Source: Boesenbergia rotunda (lineage: Eukaryota > Streptophyta > Magnoliopsida > Zingiberales > Zingiberaceae). From it: a stretch of 64,000 nucleotides of DNA. The DNA lies in contig JAGFNQ010001609.1 of the NCBI GenBank assembly GCA_024364735.1, positions 470,911 through 534,910 on the forward strand, written 5' to 3'. This document shows, piece after piece, positions 35,669 to 47,351 of the stretch. A model generated the notes under the pieces. That model had not been told where the DNA came from. It saw only the letters and a list, made by a program, of their open reading frames with translations, and made no database searches. The stretch's first letter is position 1; each line of letters opens with the position of its first letter. The position numbers and the translations under genes were made by a program.

Positions 35669-38600
35669 CTAGCCAGTAAGAGCAGCTGCTCCTGAGATGA
35701 TTTCTGACAGCTCTGTGGTAATTGAAGCTTGACGAGTCCTTTGGAGAAATAGATGAAGAATAAAGTCAGTTCCAAAACTTGAGCACTCCTAATAAAATGT
35801 ACATGAGAGAGAGGGAGAGACCTGTTGTAACTGAGAGTTAGTCGATCGAGCATTTCACCAGCATTCTTACTAGAGTTGTCCATGGAAGACATACGTGCTC
35901 CCAGCTCACTACAAGCATTTTCCATGGCTGCGTTATACAGAACCTGAAACAGCACGGATATCTCAGTCAACATCCAATGAAAATTAATAGAAGGTTCTGA
36001 TATAGAATGGACTTAAAATGTATTTATCGTTCAAGTAGATTAAATTAAACAATTATTAATGGACAAGTTGGTAGCAAAGCCATTGTAATTCTCCACTAAA
36101 TAGGAAAAGCAGTCAATTTCAAACAATTGAAGAAAACTCACACAAGAAAATTGGAATTCAGCAAGATTCTGCAGGATTTCAGCTTTAGTCTCACCCCCTT
36201 CGATTTCGTAAGAGTCCAACTCCCCAAGTTTCCCTCCTGCTTCTGACTCTTTCTCTGCAGTCTGAAAAATGAAGGTAGTACATGATACTATAATGGCTGT
36301 GTTTCTGAAATATGACTTCGGAAAATGACATCTATATATTCAAAAAGACTCAAATCACCTCAGGAGATAGTATTGTTGAAACAGATGGCAGAAAGGACAT
36401 AACCGACTGGAATTTGTTATAAACTATCCTCAGAGCATCATACTCCACATTTTTCAAAATATCATCAGCAAGAACAGAAGTCTGTAACAATGCAGCATAA
36501 TGTAATGAGATGACATAAAAAATATTATTTTTTAAATAAAAGGAAAAGTATCACCATCCTCCAACACAAGCAAAATGATTGGGACGTATTGGTCTTGTCC
36601 AGTCATTGAGTGGGGAGTTTTGGTGAATATCTACTAATGGGCCAGTGAAATAGGAGACGGATCATACAGAAAAAATATTTATTAGAAAACTATTAGTACA
36701 AAATTTTGGAAGGTATTTCATATAGAATGAGAGAAATTTCACATAGAACAGCTCCTTTATTTAATTTTCAATATTTTTCCATTGCTCAAATATTTCAATT
36801 ATTTTGCAATACATATCTATCCATACAGAATATTCTTAAGGAAAATGCTTAAAGTTAGAAGTTGGTCAAACAAAGCTTCTAGGAGGCATGTATCAAGAAT
36901 ATGCTTATCAGAGTCCTGAACATCTCCAGTATTATAGAAATGGTCTGATCACAACCAACTGATGTTTCCATCATCAATACATAAAAACAGTTGCCGTATA
37001 AGAGAAGACACAAAAATTCAGCCATTAGTTGCCTAATTCTTTAATTAGAGTCTACCTTTCGAAAATGGCGGAATAAATACAATCACTCTTGTTGATCATT
37101 TCACCCATAACTGGTACAATATGTTTCTGTGCAAATTCAAGAAAGCAAGCCAACAAACTTTCTTTTCTCATCTCATAATCAGTGAAGGTGGAAAAAAGAT
37201 TGAGAAGATCCATCCTAGAAGGCTAAAGATAGTTGCATAAATAAATAAGGAACTTAAGTCAAGATTTATTAGCCTTCATCCTTAGGACATGTGAAAATCA
37301 TAATTAAAACTGACCTGAGTATAATTGAGAGGAAACTTTTGCAACCCAGAAACAGTCAACTCAATGCTACTTTTGAATTCGCGCACCAATAGAACCTTAC
37401 CTTTGTCTCCCAATACAACATACTTAGTATCCTTTTCTGGACCTGATAGCAATATCAGGTCAATTACAATCTTAATTTAAATGCAAGTGCCATGTTGTAT
37501 GCAAATATATGGATAGGTACCTGAAGTCAACTTATAAAGAAACTTGCCGATTTTGGCAGCTGTGGAATTAATGCCACCACAAAGACCCTTGTCAGATGTA
37601 ATAACCACAATAACATTCTTCTTCACATCAACACCTGTGATGCAACAAGATATGGTTAGCATGACAGAATCAGTAAAAAAAAAGGGGAAAAATCTGATAA
37701 CAATAGGCTGACAGGATGCGCAATGCAGAATAATTTTGTCAGACTAGAAAAGAATAACACTCACTGCTTCAAACATAGACTTAATCTAACAAATGCACAA
37801 CTGATGAAAGTGCAACTCGAAAAAAAACAAAAATGAGAAAACAATCATCAAAATATTTGCTGATCTAAGAAGTAAAAACCTTGGAAATGTTAAGATCCTA
37901 CTAACAGACAGACAAGAATCATAGGTTATGTATGAATTCATATAAATCACATGACGCCATCTAATTTAGATCACAGGAAAGTTCAAGAGTAACTTATCCT
38001 GGAGATAGAAAATATTTCTGGTAGTAAAATGGGTGCTCACTATAATCTATTCCCTAAATAGAGAAATATGTGAACTAGCTTGACAGTTAGCATTTCCTTA
38101 TCCTTTATTACCCATCCCCAAATGGCTTTTTGAACCCAATATATCATTTAGGTAACCATTGCACACTTTGTCAAGGCATATAAAAAATAAATTAACCAGA
38201 AAAAATACAGCGATGGTGTAACTGGGGAACTTCTTTTCTACTATTTCATAACTTCAAAAACATTGCTTTATAAAACATCTTTAAATCACCCATTATTGCT
38301 TGTATAAAAAATTTCCACTTACAATAGTCCTGCAATCACCCATTATTACTTCAGACAGCAAATGCAGACTTTCGAAGTTTTAAAATCTTTAGTACTAAAG
38401 TCTTACAAGACCCAAACGTCAAGCAAGGTCTGCAGTTAATCATGTAAATCAGAGTGCTAACTGTTGCATACAGCTACAAAGATCAACAAATTCATGCATA
38501 AACATTTACAATGTCAACCAGAGTAAAAAGGAAAATTAGGAAGAACAAATGATCAGTTAGTTAGAAGAGCCAAAATTAGAAATGTTGACAACTAATTTTC

Positions 38601-41271
38601 TTTTCTAAAAGCATCTTCTAGAGAATGGAAAACCAGAAGCATACTAGGAGCATCCCCAAGAAGTGCAGTAAATGGCTGCCATAAGCCACGGGAATTCATG
38701 GTTTTAGTTTGAACACCGCGAAGCTTTGATGATGCCACCATTTTCATTGCCTTTGTAATCTTTTGAATGTTCTTAACACTCTTCATTCTGCTTCTTACTG
38801 CAGACAAATAAATGCAACAATCAAACCCTCAATTAAGCGGCTAAATTCTCAAAAAAAAAAAAATTGAGATCAACAGACTTCACACCTGCTTGGGTTGAAG
38901 CTGCCCGTGCGCCCATTAAGCCAAGCCCATTGCTGATTGAGAAATGAGTTAGCGATATAATTGCGTTCCATTTGAACAAAGTTATAGCACAGAACTAATT
39001 TACATAAAACCTGCATTTTCTGACAGATGAAATCTAATGGAGAGTTGGGAAATATGGATCTACATAAATTCAGTTGAGATTTGGCAGGATGGGGAGACAG
39101 GAATGAAGTTCTCCACGTGCGAAGGAAAGTTCAGACATAGGTGTATATTCATGGGGAAAAGTCCACAAAATTGAAACTCCACCAAATCATATGACAATAT
39201 CTTCACCTTGTTAGCACGTATTTCATGTCTCAGTTCAGTTGATTCACAAAAAAAGTGGGAAGATAGGGCCGACTAGAAGAGTAGACATGAAAAGGACAAA
39301 TAAAGCTAATATCTAACGAATAAACACTCTATAAAATCTCAGCCCTTAACCTTACTTTTTTAAACAGCTTACATGGTTTATGTTTGTATTGTAATAACCG
39401 AATAGCTAATGAATAAAGCTCCTTTTAATTCAAAATAAGATGAGAGTTCTTGCGTTAGGTTGTCAGCCAACGTTAAACTATGACAAATACTCAATGAATG
39501 GATCCATTAAACTATTGTGCTAATGCTAGGATGTTCCTCGGAAGGAACTCGTTTTGCCGACCCCACCTAGTGGGATAAGACTTGGTTGTTGTTGTTGTTG
39601 TTGTTACATGGTTTATGTTTGTTTTGTAATAATCAAATAGCTAATGAATAAAGCTGCTTTTAATGCAAAATAGAGTTCTTGCATGTTCAATTGCACCAAC
39701 TTATGAACTTGTTAAGCACAGGACAATAGAGCAACTATATAGCCAATACCTTAATTTTTCTCCACTTGGTAAAACAAAATCATAGTGTCAATCAACTAGA
39801 ATCAGCCAAACAAAAAAAAACATTTAACCATATTTTTTTACATGATTTAAAAAGTCAAAAAAGGCCCGTGATTACTTGATTTTTACACTAAGATTGTCTT
39901 TATATTGAACAAATAACACACATGTACTCATAGATCATAAGCTTGTAACATGGGCCAGAGAGTAGCAAAGGTAGCTGTTATGGCTATGAGGATCTGTAAC
40001 CACGTGTAATAATCAAGATACAAAAAAAAGGAAGAAACTTGGTTGACAAGGACCAATCAAAATAAATATCAATAATTTTTAATTGATTCAGTTGTATCTT
40101 AAATTAATTTTTTACTATGAGTCTATGAGCAAGGTATATTTTATTTTATATATAGATATTGCATAATAGAGGAGGAGAAGCAATAATACAAGTTGTCTCT
40201 TCTCTTCTTATTACTCTTCTCGTATCTCCACTATCCCTCTCAATCAATCTCGATCTATACCTCTCTTAATTTCTCTCTTTTCTCTATCGTCACTTGTGGA
40301 TGTCGTTTCCTTGTGACATAACAGTGGGAATCAAAGCCAACAATGGATGACATTCTCCAGCTTCAATTTTAGTTTTGGTAAAAAAGCCAAGAAAATAAGG
40401 AAAACTTGGCTAAAATACAAACCTAGCTAAGATTCAATAAAAGGGACAGCCATCAGAAAAGCCCCATGGGGTGAATAAAGGTAGTAAAATCCAAGATATT
40501 TTGCCCTCCTATACAAGTATCTCCCACACAAGGTAGTCAAATTTTATTGACAAATCCAAGATATTTATCAACAAAATAACGATACAACTCGGTAATACAC
40601 ATTTCACTACTCGAACCCAAAATTCCCTCTGCCCCTACCACACTCCAGCTATGTAGTTTCCACTGCTAAGGTTGAGATATGGAATTTGACGCCAGACTTG
40701 AAAAGGCACCTACGAACGTTTTAGGCCCAACCATTCGTAAAAATTAAACAAAAACGATTGAATCAATTAAAATCTAATTTTCACTATTTTGCTCGGCCTT
40801 TATCTGACGTCAGACTTCCTCTAAGAGCTGTTTTTGATACACTCCTCTGGGTGGCTTGCCGTTGACAATACTGATCCTTCTAGGATGGTTACAGTAGCTT
40901 AGAATCGAAGTGTTACAGTCGAGAATGGCAATCATAGGAAGGTAGTTTCAGGTCTTAAACATTAGAGATCAAAAAAAAAAACTCGTCTTTAAACATGAAA
41001 GGGTCATGTAAACGTACATAAAAATAAATCAATAAAACAAGACAAAAATCAGCATCAGCAATCACATCCATACACAGCAGAAAAAACAAAAAACATAAAG
41101 TTTTCTCACATTCAGGCAGCAAGATCCATCAATCGAATACAGATAGAAAGGGGTTATTGATAGATCGAGAGTTTACTCATGATTAATCATTGATCGGGCG
41201 ACGGGGGAGTTGTAAGAGACAGGAGAGATGAGTAGCCGCCTCCCCTCCCTTCTGAGAGCCGCCATCGCCAT
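35669..41271 (-). CDS. ATPC: ATP synthase gamma subunit, mitochondrial
   Basis: Central rotor stalk of mitochondrial F1-ATPase; it transmits rotation from the Fo ring to the catalytic alpha/beta hexamer. Exons in coding order: 41271-41177, 38932-38886, 38797-38645, 37634-37521, 37442-37315, 36481-36359, 36261-36142, 35943-35822, 35738-35669, giving 323 aa, close to the Arabidopsis protein. The N-terminus (MAMAALRREGRRLL...) is an Arg-rich, acid-poor mitochondrial presequence of about 45 residues. The N-terminal rotor helix shows RMKSVKNIQKITKAMKMVASSKLR. SDKGLCGGINST lies in the central domain, and the C-terminal helix shows ENACSELGARMSSMD then NAGEMLDRLTLSYNR, all family hallmarks. It is the mitochondrial, not the plastid, form because it lacks the chloroplast regulatory cysteine insert. 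Intron 1 is long (2.2 kb). Two ATGs open the frame two codons apart; the upstream one is used here. Confidence 0.95.
39581..39606. repeat. GTT trinucleotide microsatellite in ATPC intron 1
   Basis: Six to seven TTG/GTT units. The TTACATGGTTTATGTTTGT...TAATAATC...ATAGCTAATGAATAAAGCT string just after it also occurs before it (about 39370), so a ~240-base segment is partly duplicated. Confidence 0.7.
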
Positions 41272-41478
41272 CGTTTCGTCACAGAAAAGCTGGTCCGCTT
41301 CGAATGCCACGGATCGCCTCTTCTTCTCGCCTGAACTGGACGCGAGATCTTGTTTGCCAATTTAATAGGGCAATCTGGAGGAAACCAACGTGAATGCCTC
41401 TGGCAATCGTGAACGTCCAATGTGAAATGGACGACGATGCATGATTTTAGTTATCGGTCAATTAGGATTTATTGTGGT

Positions 41479-41493
41479 TGGGCTTTATGGGCC
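41479..41493 (+). promoter_or_regulatory. Paired site II elements upstream of ATPC
   Basis: TGGGCT at 41479-41484 and TGGGCC at 41488-41493, about 210-220 bases upstream of the ATPC start. Clustered site II (TGGGCY) motifs are a known feature of plant nuclear genes for mitochondrial respiratory-chain components and for growth-related genes. Confidence 0.55.
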
Positions 41494-41499
41494 TCTAGC

Positions 41500-42030
41500 A
41501 GGCTTCACTGCTGCCTGCTTCCATAGTTAATATGACAATGTAATTAGTAAAATAATAATAATAATAATAATAACAATAATAAATTAGAATATTTCAGACT
41601 TTTGTTTTTTAAATTAAGATGTAGATGTATTTTGTAATAATTTAATAAAAGAATTACAAAAGGTAAAACTTGTTTTTATTAATCTAGAGTGTCAATTTAT
41701 CTAATCATACTATTGGATGAGCTGAGTTTCATTATTTTTGTTATGAAAAAAAGATTACGTGCTATTACCCACAATTAATTGGAAGAGAATAGTTAGGAAA
41801 AAGTAATAAACATTACTATAGAAATATTTTCTTAATTTACAAAAATGTGTTTATAATTTTTTTTGGTTTTGTATTGTGTAACAATTTGGCCACTAGATAT
41901 ATTAAATATTCATAATAATTATATAGAAATATAAAATGTTTTTCTTTTAAAGTTATATAATAATTTTAATTAAAAATATATTGTTATTATTAAGACTTTT
42001 TTTAAAAAAAATAAATAGATAGATATTGTT
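41500..42030. other. AT-rich spacer with ATA microsatellite
   Basis: Contains an (AATA/ATA)n tract at about 41548-41583. No gene seen. Confidence 0.55.
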
Positions 42031-43460
42031 CCGGAAGCGAATGACGTGGGCGACAGGTCACCATGTACAGCCCTGAGTGACGACAAGAGGATGCCTTCGC
42101 CTACGAGATCAACACGAGCGTTAAAGAGACACACCGGAAGGAGTTCCGACGGAGTCATCTCCGGCGCTCAAGTCAGAAACCTCTTAGAAAATAGGAGAGG
42201 AGCAAGGAAGATAAGTTATTTAAAGTTAAAAAATTTTGGCCCCTTTACCTAGCTGCCTCCACATCTTATATAATTGTTGTCTCTTTTCTTTGAGCACTCC
42301 CATGTTACTGTAACTGTCTCCCCTGTTTCTCGTCTTGCGGATCGTGGTCGCCTGTCTGCTGTCACACGTTCAGGGGCACAGGTAACCATCGTCGCACATA
42401 TTGAATGTATCATTATTATTATGCGTTACGGGTTGTAGCCGCCTGCCCGTTCTCCTACTCAGGGGGCACTTGTAGTTGTCGCCGCATATATTAAGTTTAT
42501 TATTATCATCATTAATGATAAACTTCCCTCATATACTCTCTCTCTCTCTCTCTCTCGTTGCCCTTGGGGACTCCTCCCCGAGTTGGGCTTGGGCTCCGCT
42601 CTCCCGAGTTGGTCTCCGGTGCTCTTGTCTCGAGTTGGTCTCGAGCACTTTTCTCCCGAGTTGGTCTCGGGCACTTCTCTCCCGAGTTGGTCTCGGGCAA
42701 TCTTGCCCGAGTTGGTCTCGGCACTCTTATCCCGAGTTGGTCTTGGGCACTTCTCTCCCAAGTTTGTCTCGTGCGCTCTTGTACCGAATTGATCTCGGAC
42801 ACTTCTCTCCCGCCCTCATAGCCATGCCACGCAGCTTCCTTAAGCCACATGTCGCCTCAGGTTAACATCCCAATCATAAGCTCCCCGTTAAGTTTAATTA
42901 AAGGAAGTTTGCCTGACTGATTGGACTTGTGCATTTTGAGAGAGAAGCATAGTTAGCATTTCTCAACCTTAACTATTTCATGGATCCTAGGAATCCAAAC
43001 ATTCGTGGCAGGAGGCAAAGTAATTGTTAGAATTATCCCTAAGAGTTTTACGGGTTTTGATGTGGCGCGATCGATGGTTGTCAATCACTCATTAAGAACG
43101 CATTAGGCATATTGATGACAGGAGATCCTTTTGGCGAATAGGCTGGCACCACGCGGTGTTCCCCCCTCGAAGCATCCTTTCCTTGACATGTTAGTCAAGG
43201 CATACCAATCGACAGTTATAATGAGTCGCATGCTTTGAGATCCACGGCCATTCCTCGCTCATGTCTCTCGCATCCATCCCGCTCGTGTTACCGCTGTCTC
43301 CCTATAAAAAGATACACGAAAATGGTCATCCACCTTCTTGCACTGTCGACCATCAGAACTTGTTACTTCCACCTCCTTCTACTATAGTATTTTTCAGTGT
43401 AAGTTTTGTCAGGTTATCATCCTTTTCTTCTTCTTCCTTGATCATCCATACCCCTTTGTT
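42031..43460. mobile_element. Probable LTR-retrotransposon flank or LTR, degenerate
   Basis: GC-richer than its surroundings, with GTTACTGTAACTGTCTCCCC and two similar CTCAGGGG-CAC...GTAGTTGTCGCCGCA segments (about 42370 and 42460). A 27-bp minisatellite occupies 42570-42812 and a TATAAAAA box lies at 43303-43310, about 160 bases before an ORF typical of gypsy-type elements. The arrangement suggests the 3' repeats plus LTR promoter of a Tat-like element. Boundaries and a matching second LTR were not found. Confidence 0.45.
42570..42812 (+). repeat. 27-bp minisatellite (CCCGAGTTGGTCTCGGGCAC)
   Basis: About eight to nine imperfect units of CTCTCCCGAGTTGGTCTCGG type. The unit contains the inverted pair CCCGAG/CTCGGG, so each unit can form a small hairpin. 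It stays partly open in several frames on both strands, which creates spurious ORFs. Confidence 0.85.
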
Positions 43461-43466
43461 AGAATC

Positions 43467-43721
43467 ATGAGCAAGAGCGGAAAGGCAGAAGGAAAGAGAG
43501 GAAAGAGTGGAAAGGGGGGAGCCTCAGGGAAATCGAAGGAGCAGGCCTATCAACCAGAATGGTATGAGGACATATCATCGAAGATTAAACCCGGAGTCTT
43601 GCAAGCTGCCTGTGAAACCTACGGCATCCTGGCAGATTTCGAAGTTCGGGTGCCTAGGCTTGATCATTCTCTCGTAGAACCTCCTCTACAACAGATGACC
43701 CTAATGCCTTCGGTTAGATGA
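43467..43721 (+). pseudogene. Start of a 'putative gypsy-type transposon' ORF (Transposase_28-like)
   Basis: An 84-codon frame. A Lys/Gly/Ser-rich head (KRGKSGKGGASGKSK) is followed by PEWYEDISSKIKPGVLQAAC, ETYGILADFEVRVPRLD and SLVEPPLQQMTL. The YGI...RVPRLD...PP pattern recalls the N-terminus of the plant PF04195 (putative gypsy type transposon) family. It stops before the rest of that domain, and the sequence after 43721 no longer matches. Identification is from memory of the family pattern. Confidence 0.5.
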
Positions 43722-43921
43722 GTGGGGCGTTTCTTTTGTTCAAGTTGTTTGGGATACCTTTAATCCCTCTATTTTTCCATTACTTTTACCTCCCTAGCCT
43801 CGCGTCCAAAGCGACTTTTAACTTCACAGCAAGAGTTAGCTATAAATTCAGAGGTGGTCTCCCTTCCTTGTTAGTAGGAGTCCTAGAGTCAATTATGCGA
43901 TGATTGACTAGGGACTTTTTG

Positions 43922-45097
43922 TATCATATTCTATCATTAATAAAGCATGTTTGATTATTATACTTTATATTTGTGTCAAATAACTAAGTATAATAATGTC
44001 TTGGGTAGTAGGTTCTTATCTACATAATATTGCTTGGTTGAATCGATAGTGAGATGATGTAGAGAACACTACATTAAACTATTCCTAGTCAAACATTAAT
44101 ATTCAAGGACAATATTAATGCATGGAGACTAGCATGTAGATCAATTGATGCCTTAAGCTCATAAGTCATGGATATATGATATCGACTTGACACATGGGTA
44201 TACATTAGAGAATGTGTACTGAATTGATTCGTCATGAGAAAATTTCATAGATTGTCATAAACTTTCTCATGTGACTATTAGTATGAATAGTCCTTAGACC
44301 TAAAGTCACTACGATTCCCTACATAAAGAGTTATGTACTTTGATATCGTCAAACATCACCCATAATAGGATGGATTATAAAGGCGATCACTGGGTGTAAT
44401 AAATTATGCGGAGGGATGTGAGTGATGTAGATGAGATCTATCTCACCCATATGACGGGAGTGATATATGTGACCCCCTTGATCGAGTAGACTACTAAAAC
44501 ATATGATCATGCTCAAATGAGTCAATATGAGATATTGAGCTCATTTATTTGAGTGAGTCTACTCGGGGATCAAGAAACACAAAGATTGATCGAGAATGAT
44601 ACGATATATGTCTCATTGGTCAATCTAGATATCGATGATGGAATGACAAGGTCATATATTGTCATAGTCACGGAGGTTAAGTCGGATCTTGATTTTCTCG
44701 TCACTTGGGTAGTAATGATGCATTGCTAGATGTCGCTCATTGCTTATGTGTTTAAAGTGGTTTAGACACATTGCCAATGTTATGAGAACCTATTAGGTCA
44801 CACACAAAGAACACGATACTTCGGAGGTTAATTGATCTTAGTTTGACTAAGATTTGATTTGAATTGGATTAATTGAGTTAGACTCAAGTGAATCCAATTG
44901 GATTATGAGATTGAAATCTAATTTGAGTTAGACTCATTTATATCAGACTCAACCACATTTGAATGAGATATTAATTCATTAAAATATTTAATAAATTAAT
45001 AATAGGGGAAGATGAAAAGTTCCTCTTCATTGGATGAAGAGAAGTTGAAGAACCACTTGAGAAAATATGCTCTAATTAGGGTTTTATTGGCATTAAT
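43922..45097. mobile_element. LTR-like remnant split by the chromovirus, left part
   Basis: Non-coding sequence with a TCATTAATAAAGCATG polyadenylation-like motif near its start and long regulatory-type sequence. It resumes right of the chromovirus at 53871-54160 and ends GATCCCTACA, as an LTR would. It is probably a solo LTR or LTR fragment of another retroelement, perhaps Ty1/copia. Its left boundary is uncertain and no target-site duplication was confirmed. Confidence 0.4.
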
Positions 45098-47242
45098 TGT
45101 AGCGACCCGCCTTCTCCTACCTTAGACGAATCGTTACTTTATCTACTTCTCGACTCTAATGCACGACTAAAAATGCGGAAATCTTTTTTTTTCTTTTTAA
45201 TCTATCTAAGAATGATATTCTAACTCAAATAGTCATGCATAATACCATGTCACACTTTCTTTCTCAAAAACTCGTAAGAAAATACTTATTGAAACTTGCC
45301 TCGCCCAACTCAGCTTACGGGTATCAGTCGACTGATACTGTACCAGTCGACTGATAAGTCTGAAACCTGTTTTTCAGATTCGAAGCCTTGTTTTAAAACT
45401 CCACCAAACCTATACTTTCGAGCCATATAAAATCATGACACCATTTCTATACTCTATACCAGTTTTCTAAACAATTTAGCCAATCAAAACGAATCCATAA
45501 ACTTGAAATTAGGACTTTTGCGGAATTTAGCAAGTTATGAAAAATCTACATAGACTTTAAGCTAGAGTTTGTACCAAACTTAACTTCTAACCATTGAAAC
45601 TCATCACACAAAATTCTGAAACATCCCTAAGGCATTATCAAATGAGAAAGCAACTTTTCTAAACATACTTAAGCAATAAAAACTTGATCAAAAGGGAAAT
45701 TAATACTATCTTGGCACATGCATCTAGTTCTCTAACAAAGTATCAATATTTCAAACCACCCACACTTCTACTCATTCAATGCAATCATAAGGATATGTAT
45801 GCTAAATGAAATGACATGGAATCTTTATTCTAAGAAATTGAGCATGTAAAACTATTCAAAGCTTAAATGTTCGCTAAACTCCATAAAGCAAGAACTTGAA
45901 ATTTGAATAAACTAAAACATTGTAATTCAAATAACTAAATTGTCTCGTCTCAAGGATCTCTCCAAAATCAGCCACCACACACACTTTACTCAGCACCGCC
46001 TCGTCGCCTTCCTTCAGAATTGCTTGCCTTTACCTTTATCTGCAGTAAGAGGAAATGCAACTAGTAAGCAAAAAGCTTAGTAAGTACTATCTAGCTCACA
46101 AAATCTCGAAATGTGCAAACATGCTTCTTGAACAATATGAAATCACATGAGATACTTATATGCTTGAAAGAAAACTAAGAACATGTATAACTCAAAACAT
46201 GCATACTCAAGCAATAATAAATCTCAATTTACTTTTCTTGGCTCAACTTGAAACTTTAGCTAATCTTTAACTTTCTGAAAACTCTTTAAACTTTAGAAAC
46301 TTTGCTAAAGCATATACTTGAAAATAATAATCACTTGGATCCACTGAAGACGTAAGTACCATCTCATGCGCGTTCCCTAAAAGGTTGGGGTAGCGAGCCA
46401 CCAATCCTAATAGAGCAGACCTTGGTCTACCAGGGCCAAGACCTTGGAATTGGACACCTGGATTTCTTTAACGACGCCCTTGGACGCTGGGTACTGGCCT
46501 TAGAAAATAAAATAGCTTTTTTTTTCTTTTCTTTCTTATCTGTAAATGCCTTGGCATTTTCTCGAGCACCTTGCGTGCTAAAATCCCTAAGTCTTGACTT
46601 TTGGGGATTTCTTAAGGCCTTGGCCTTTTCTTTTCTTTATCTTCTCTTTTCTTTTCTCATAGCTTTTCTTGGACCCTAATCTCATATAGGGCACTCAATA
46701 AAATATATAAACATATAATGAACTACGATCACATGCAAAAATCTTAACAAGAAATAAATATCTCTTTTAAAAACTTTTAAGGGAAATTCTTGCGGAAAAA
46801 CCGCCTCTTACTACAGGTGAGCAGTACTTACATTGATATCTTGGACTTACAACCAAGATTGACGTCTAGGACTCGGGAGAAACTTGAGATCTCGGAGAAT
46901 TCTTCGCGCCTACGCGTTCTCCTCGTCGAGACGAATACAACGCTCCGCTTTCTTTGATCCCTCCTTGGCCGGCGCCCCTTGGAAGAGAGGAGAAGGGCTT
47001 GGGCGTGCGTGCGTGAGAGGGAGAGGCTGCTTCGCGCGGCTAGGGTGAGGAAGAGAAACCCAAAATTCTAATTTCCTCTCTTAACTTATCTATTTATACT
47101 TATGGGGCGGATCGACCTAACTACACCTTAAATATATTTCTCTCCACCCTTTGCTGTGCTTGATACCCTAGCCTGGCTGGTCGCGCGCTTGCCTGGTCTC
47201 CTGCTGGTCGCGGGTTCGAACCCCCGGCTGCCCTTAAATGTT
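45098..47242 (-). repeat. Chromovirus LTR, left (3' LTR)
   Basis: About 2145 bp, starting TGTAGCGACCCGCC on the plus strand and ending ...GGCTGCCCTTAAATGTT by homology. It includes a (CAGTCGACTG) palindrome pair near 45330. By eye I noted about seven substitutions and a 1-bp length difference in a T-rich run against the right LTR. Confidence 0.92.
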
Positions 47243-47351
47243 CTAAAAATCCATAAAAATATTCTAGAATATTTTTAAAAATATTCTAAAAATCCATAAA
47301 AATATCTCTCTCTCATGCTGTCCTCACGTTTTGAAAAGTTTGTCCTCGAAC

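Noticed and set aside
42570..42812. CRISPR-like regular repeat array
   Set aside because: Units are directly adjacent with no unique spacers, no cas genes exist, and the DNA is plant nuclear.
42459..42865. Overlapping open frames of 69-129 codons on both strands
   Set aside because: All are produced by the 27-bp minisatellite, whose unit length is a multiple of three and so keeps frames open.
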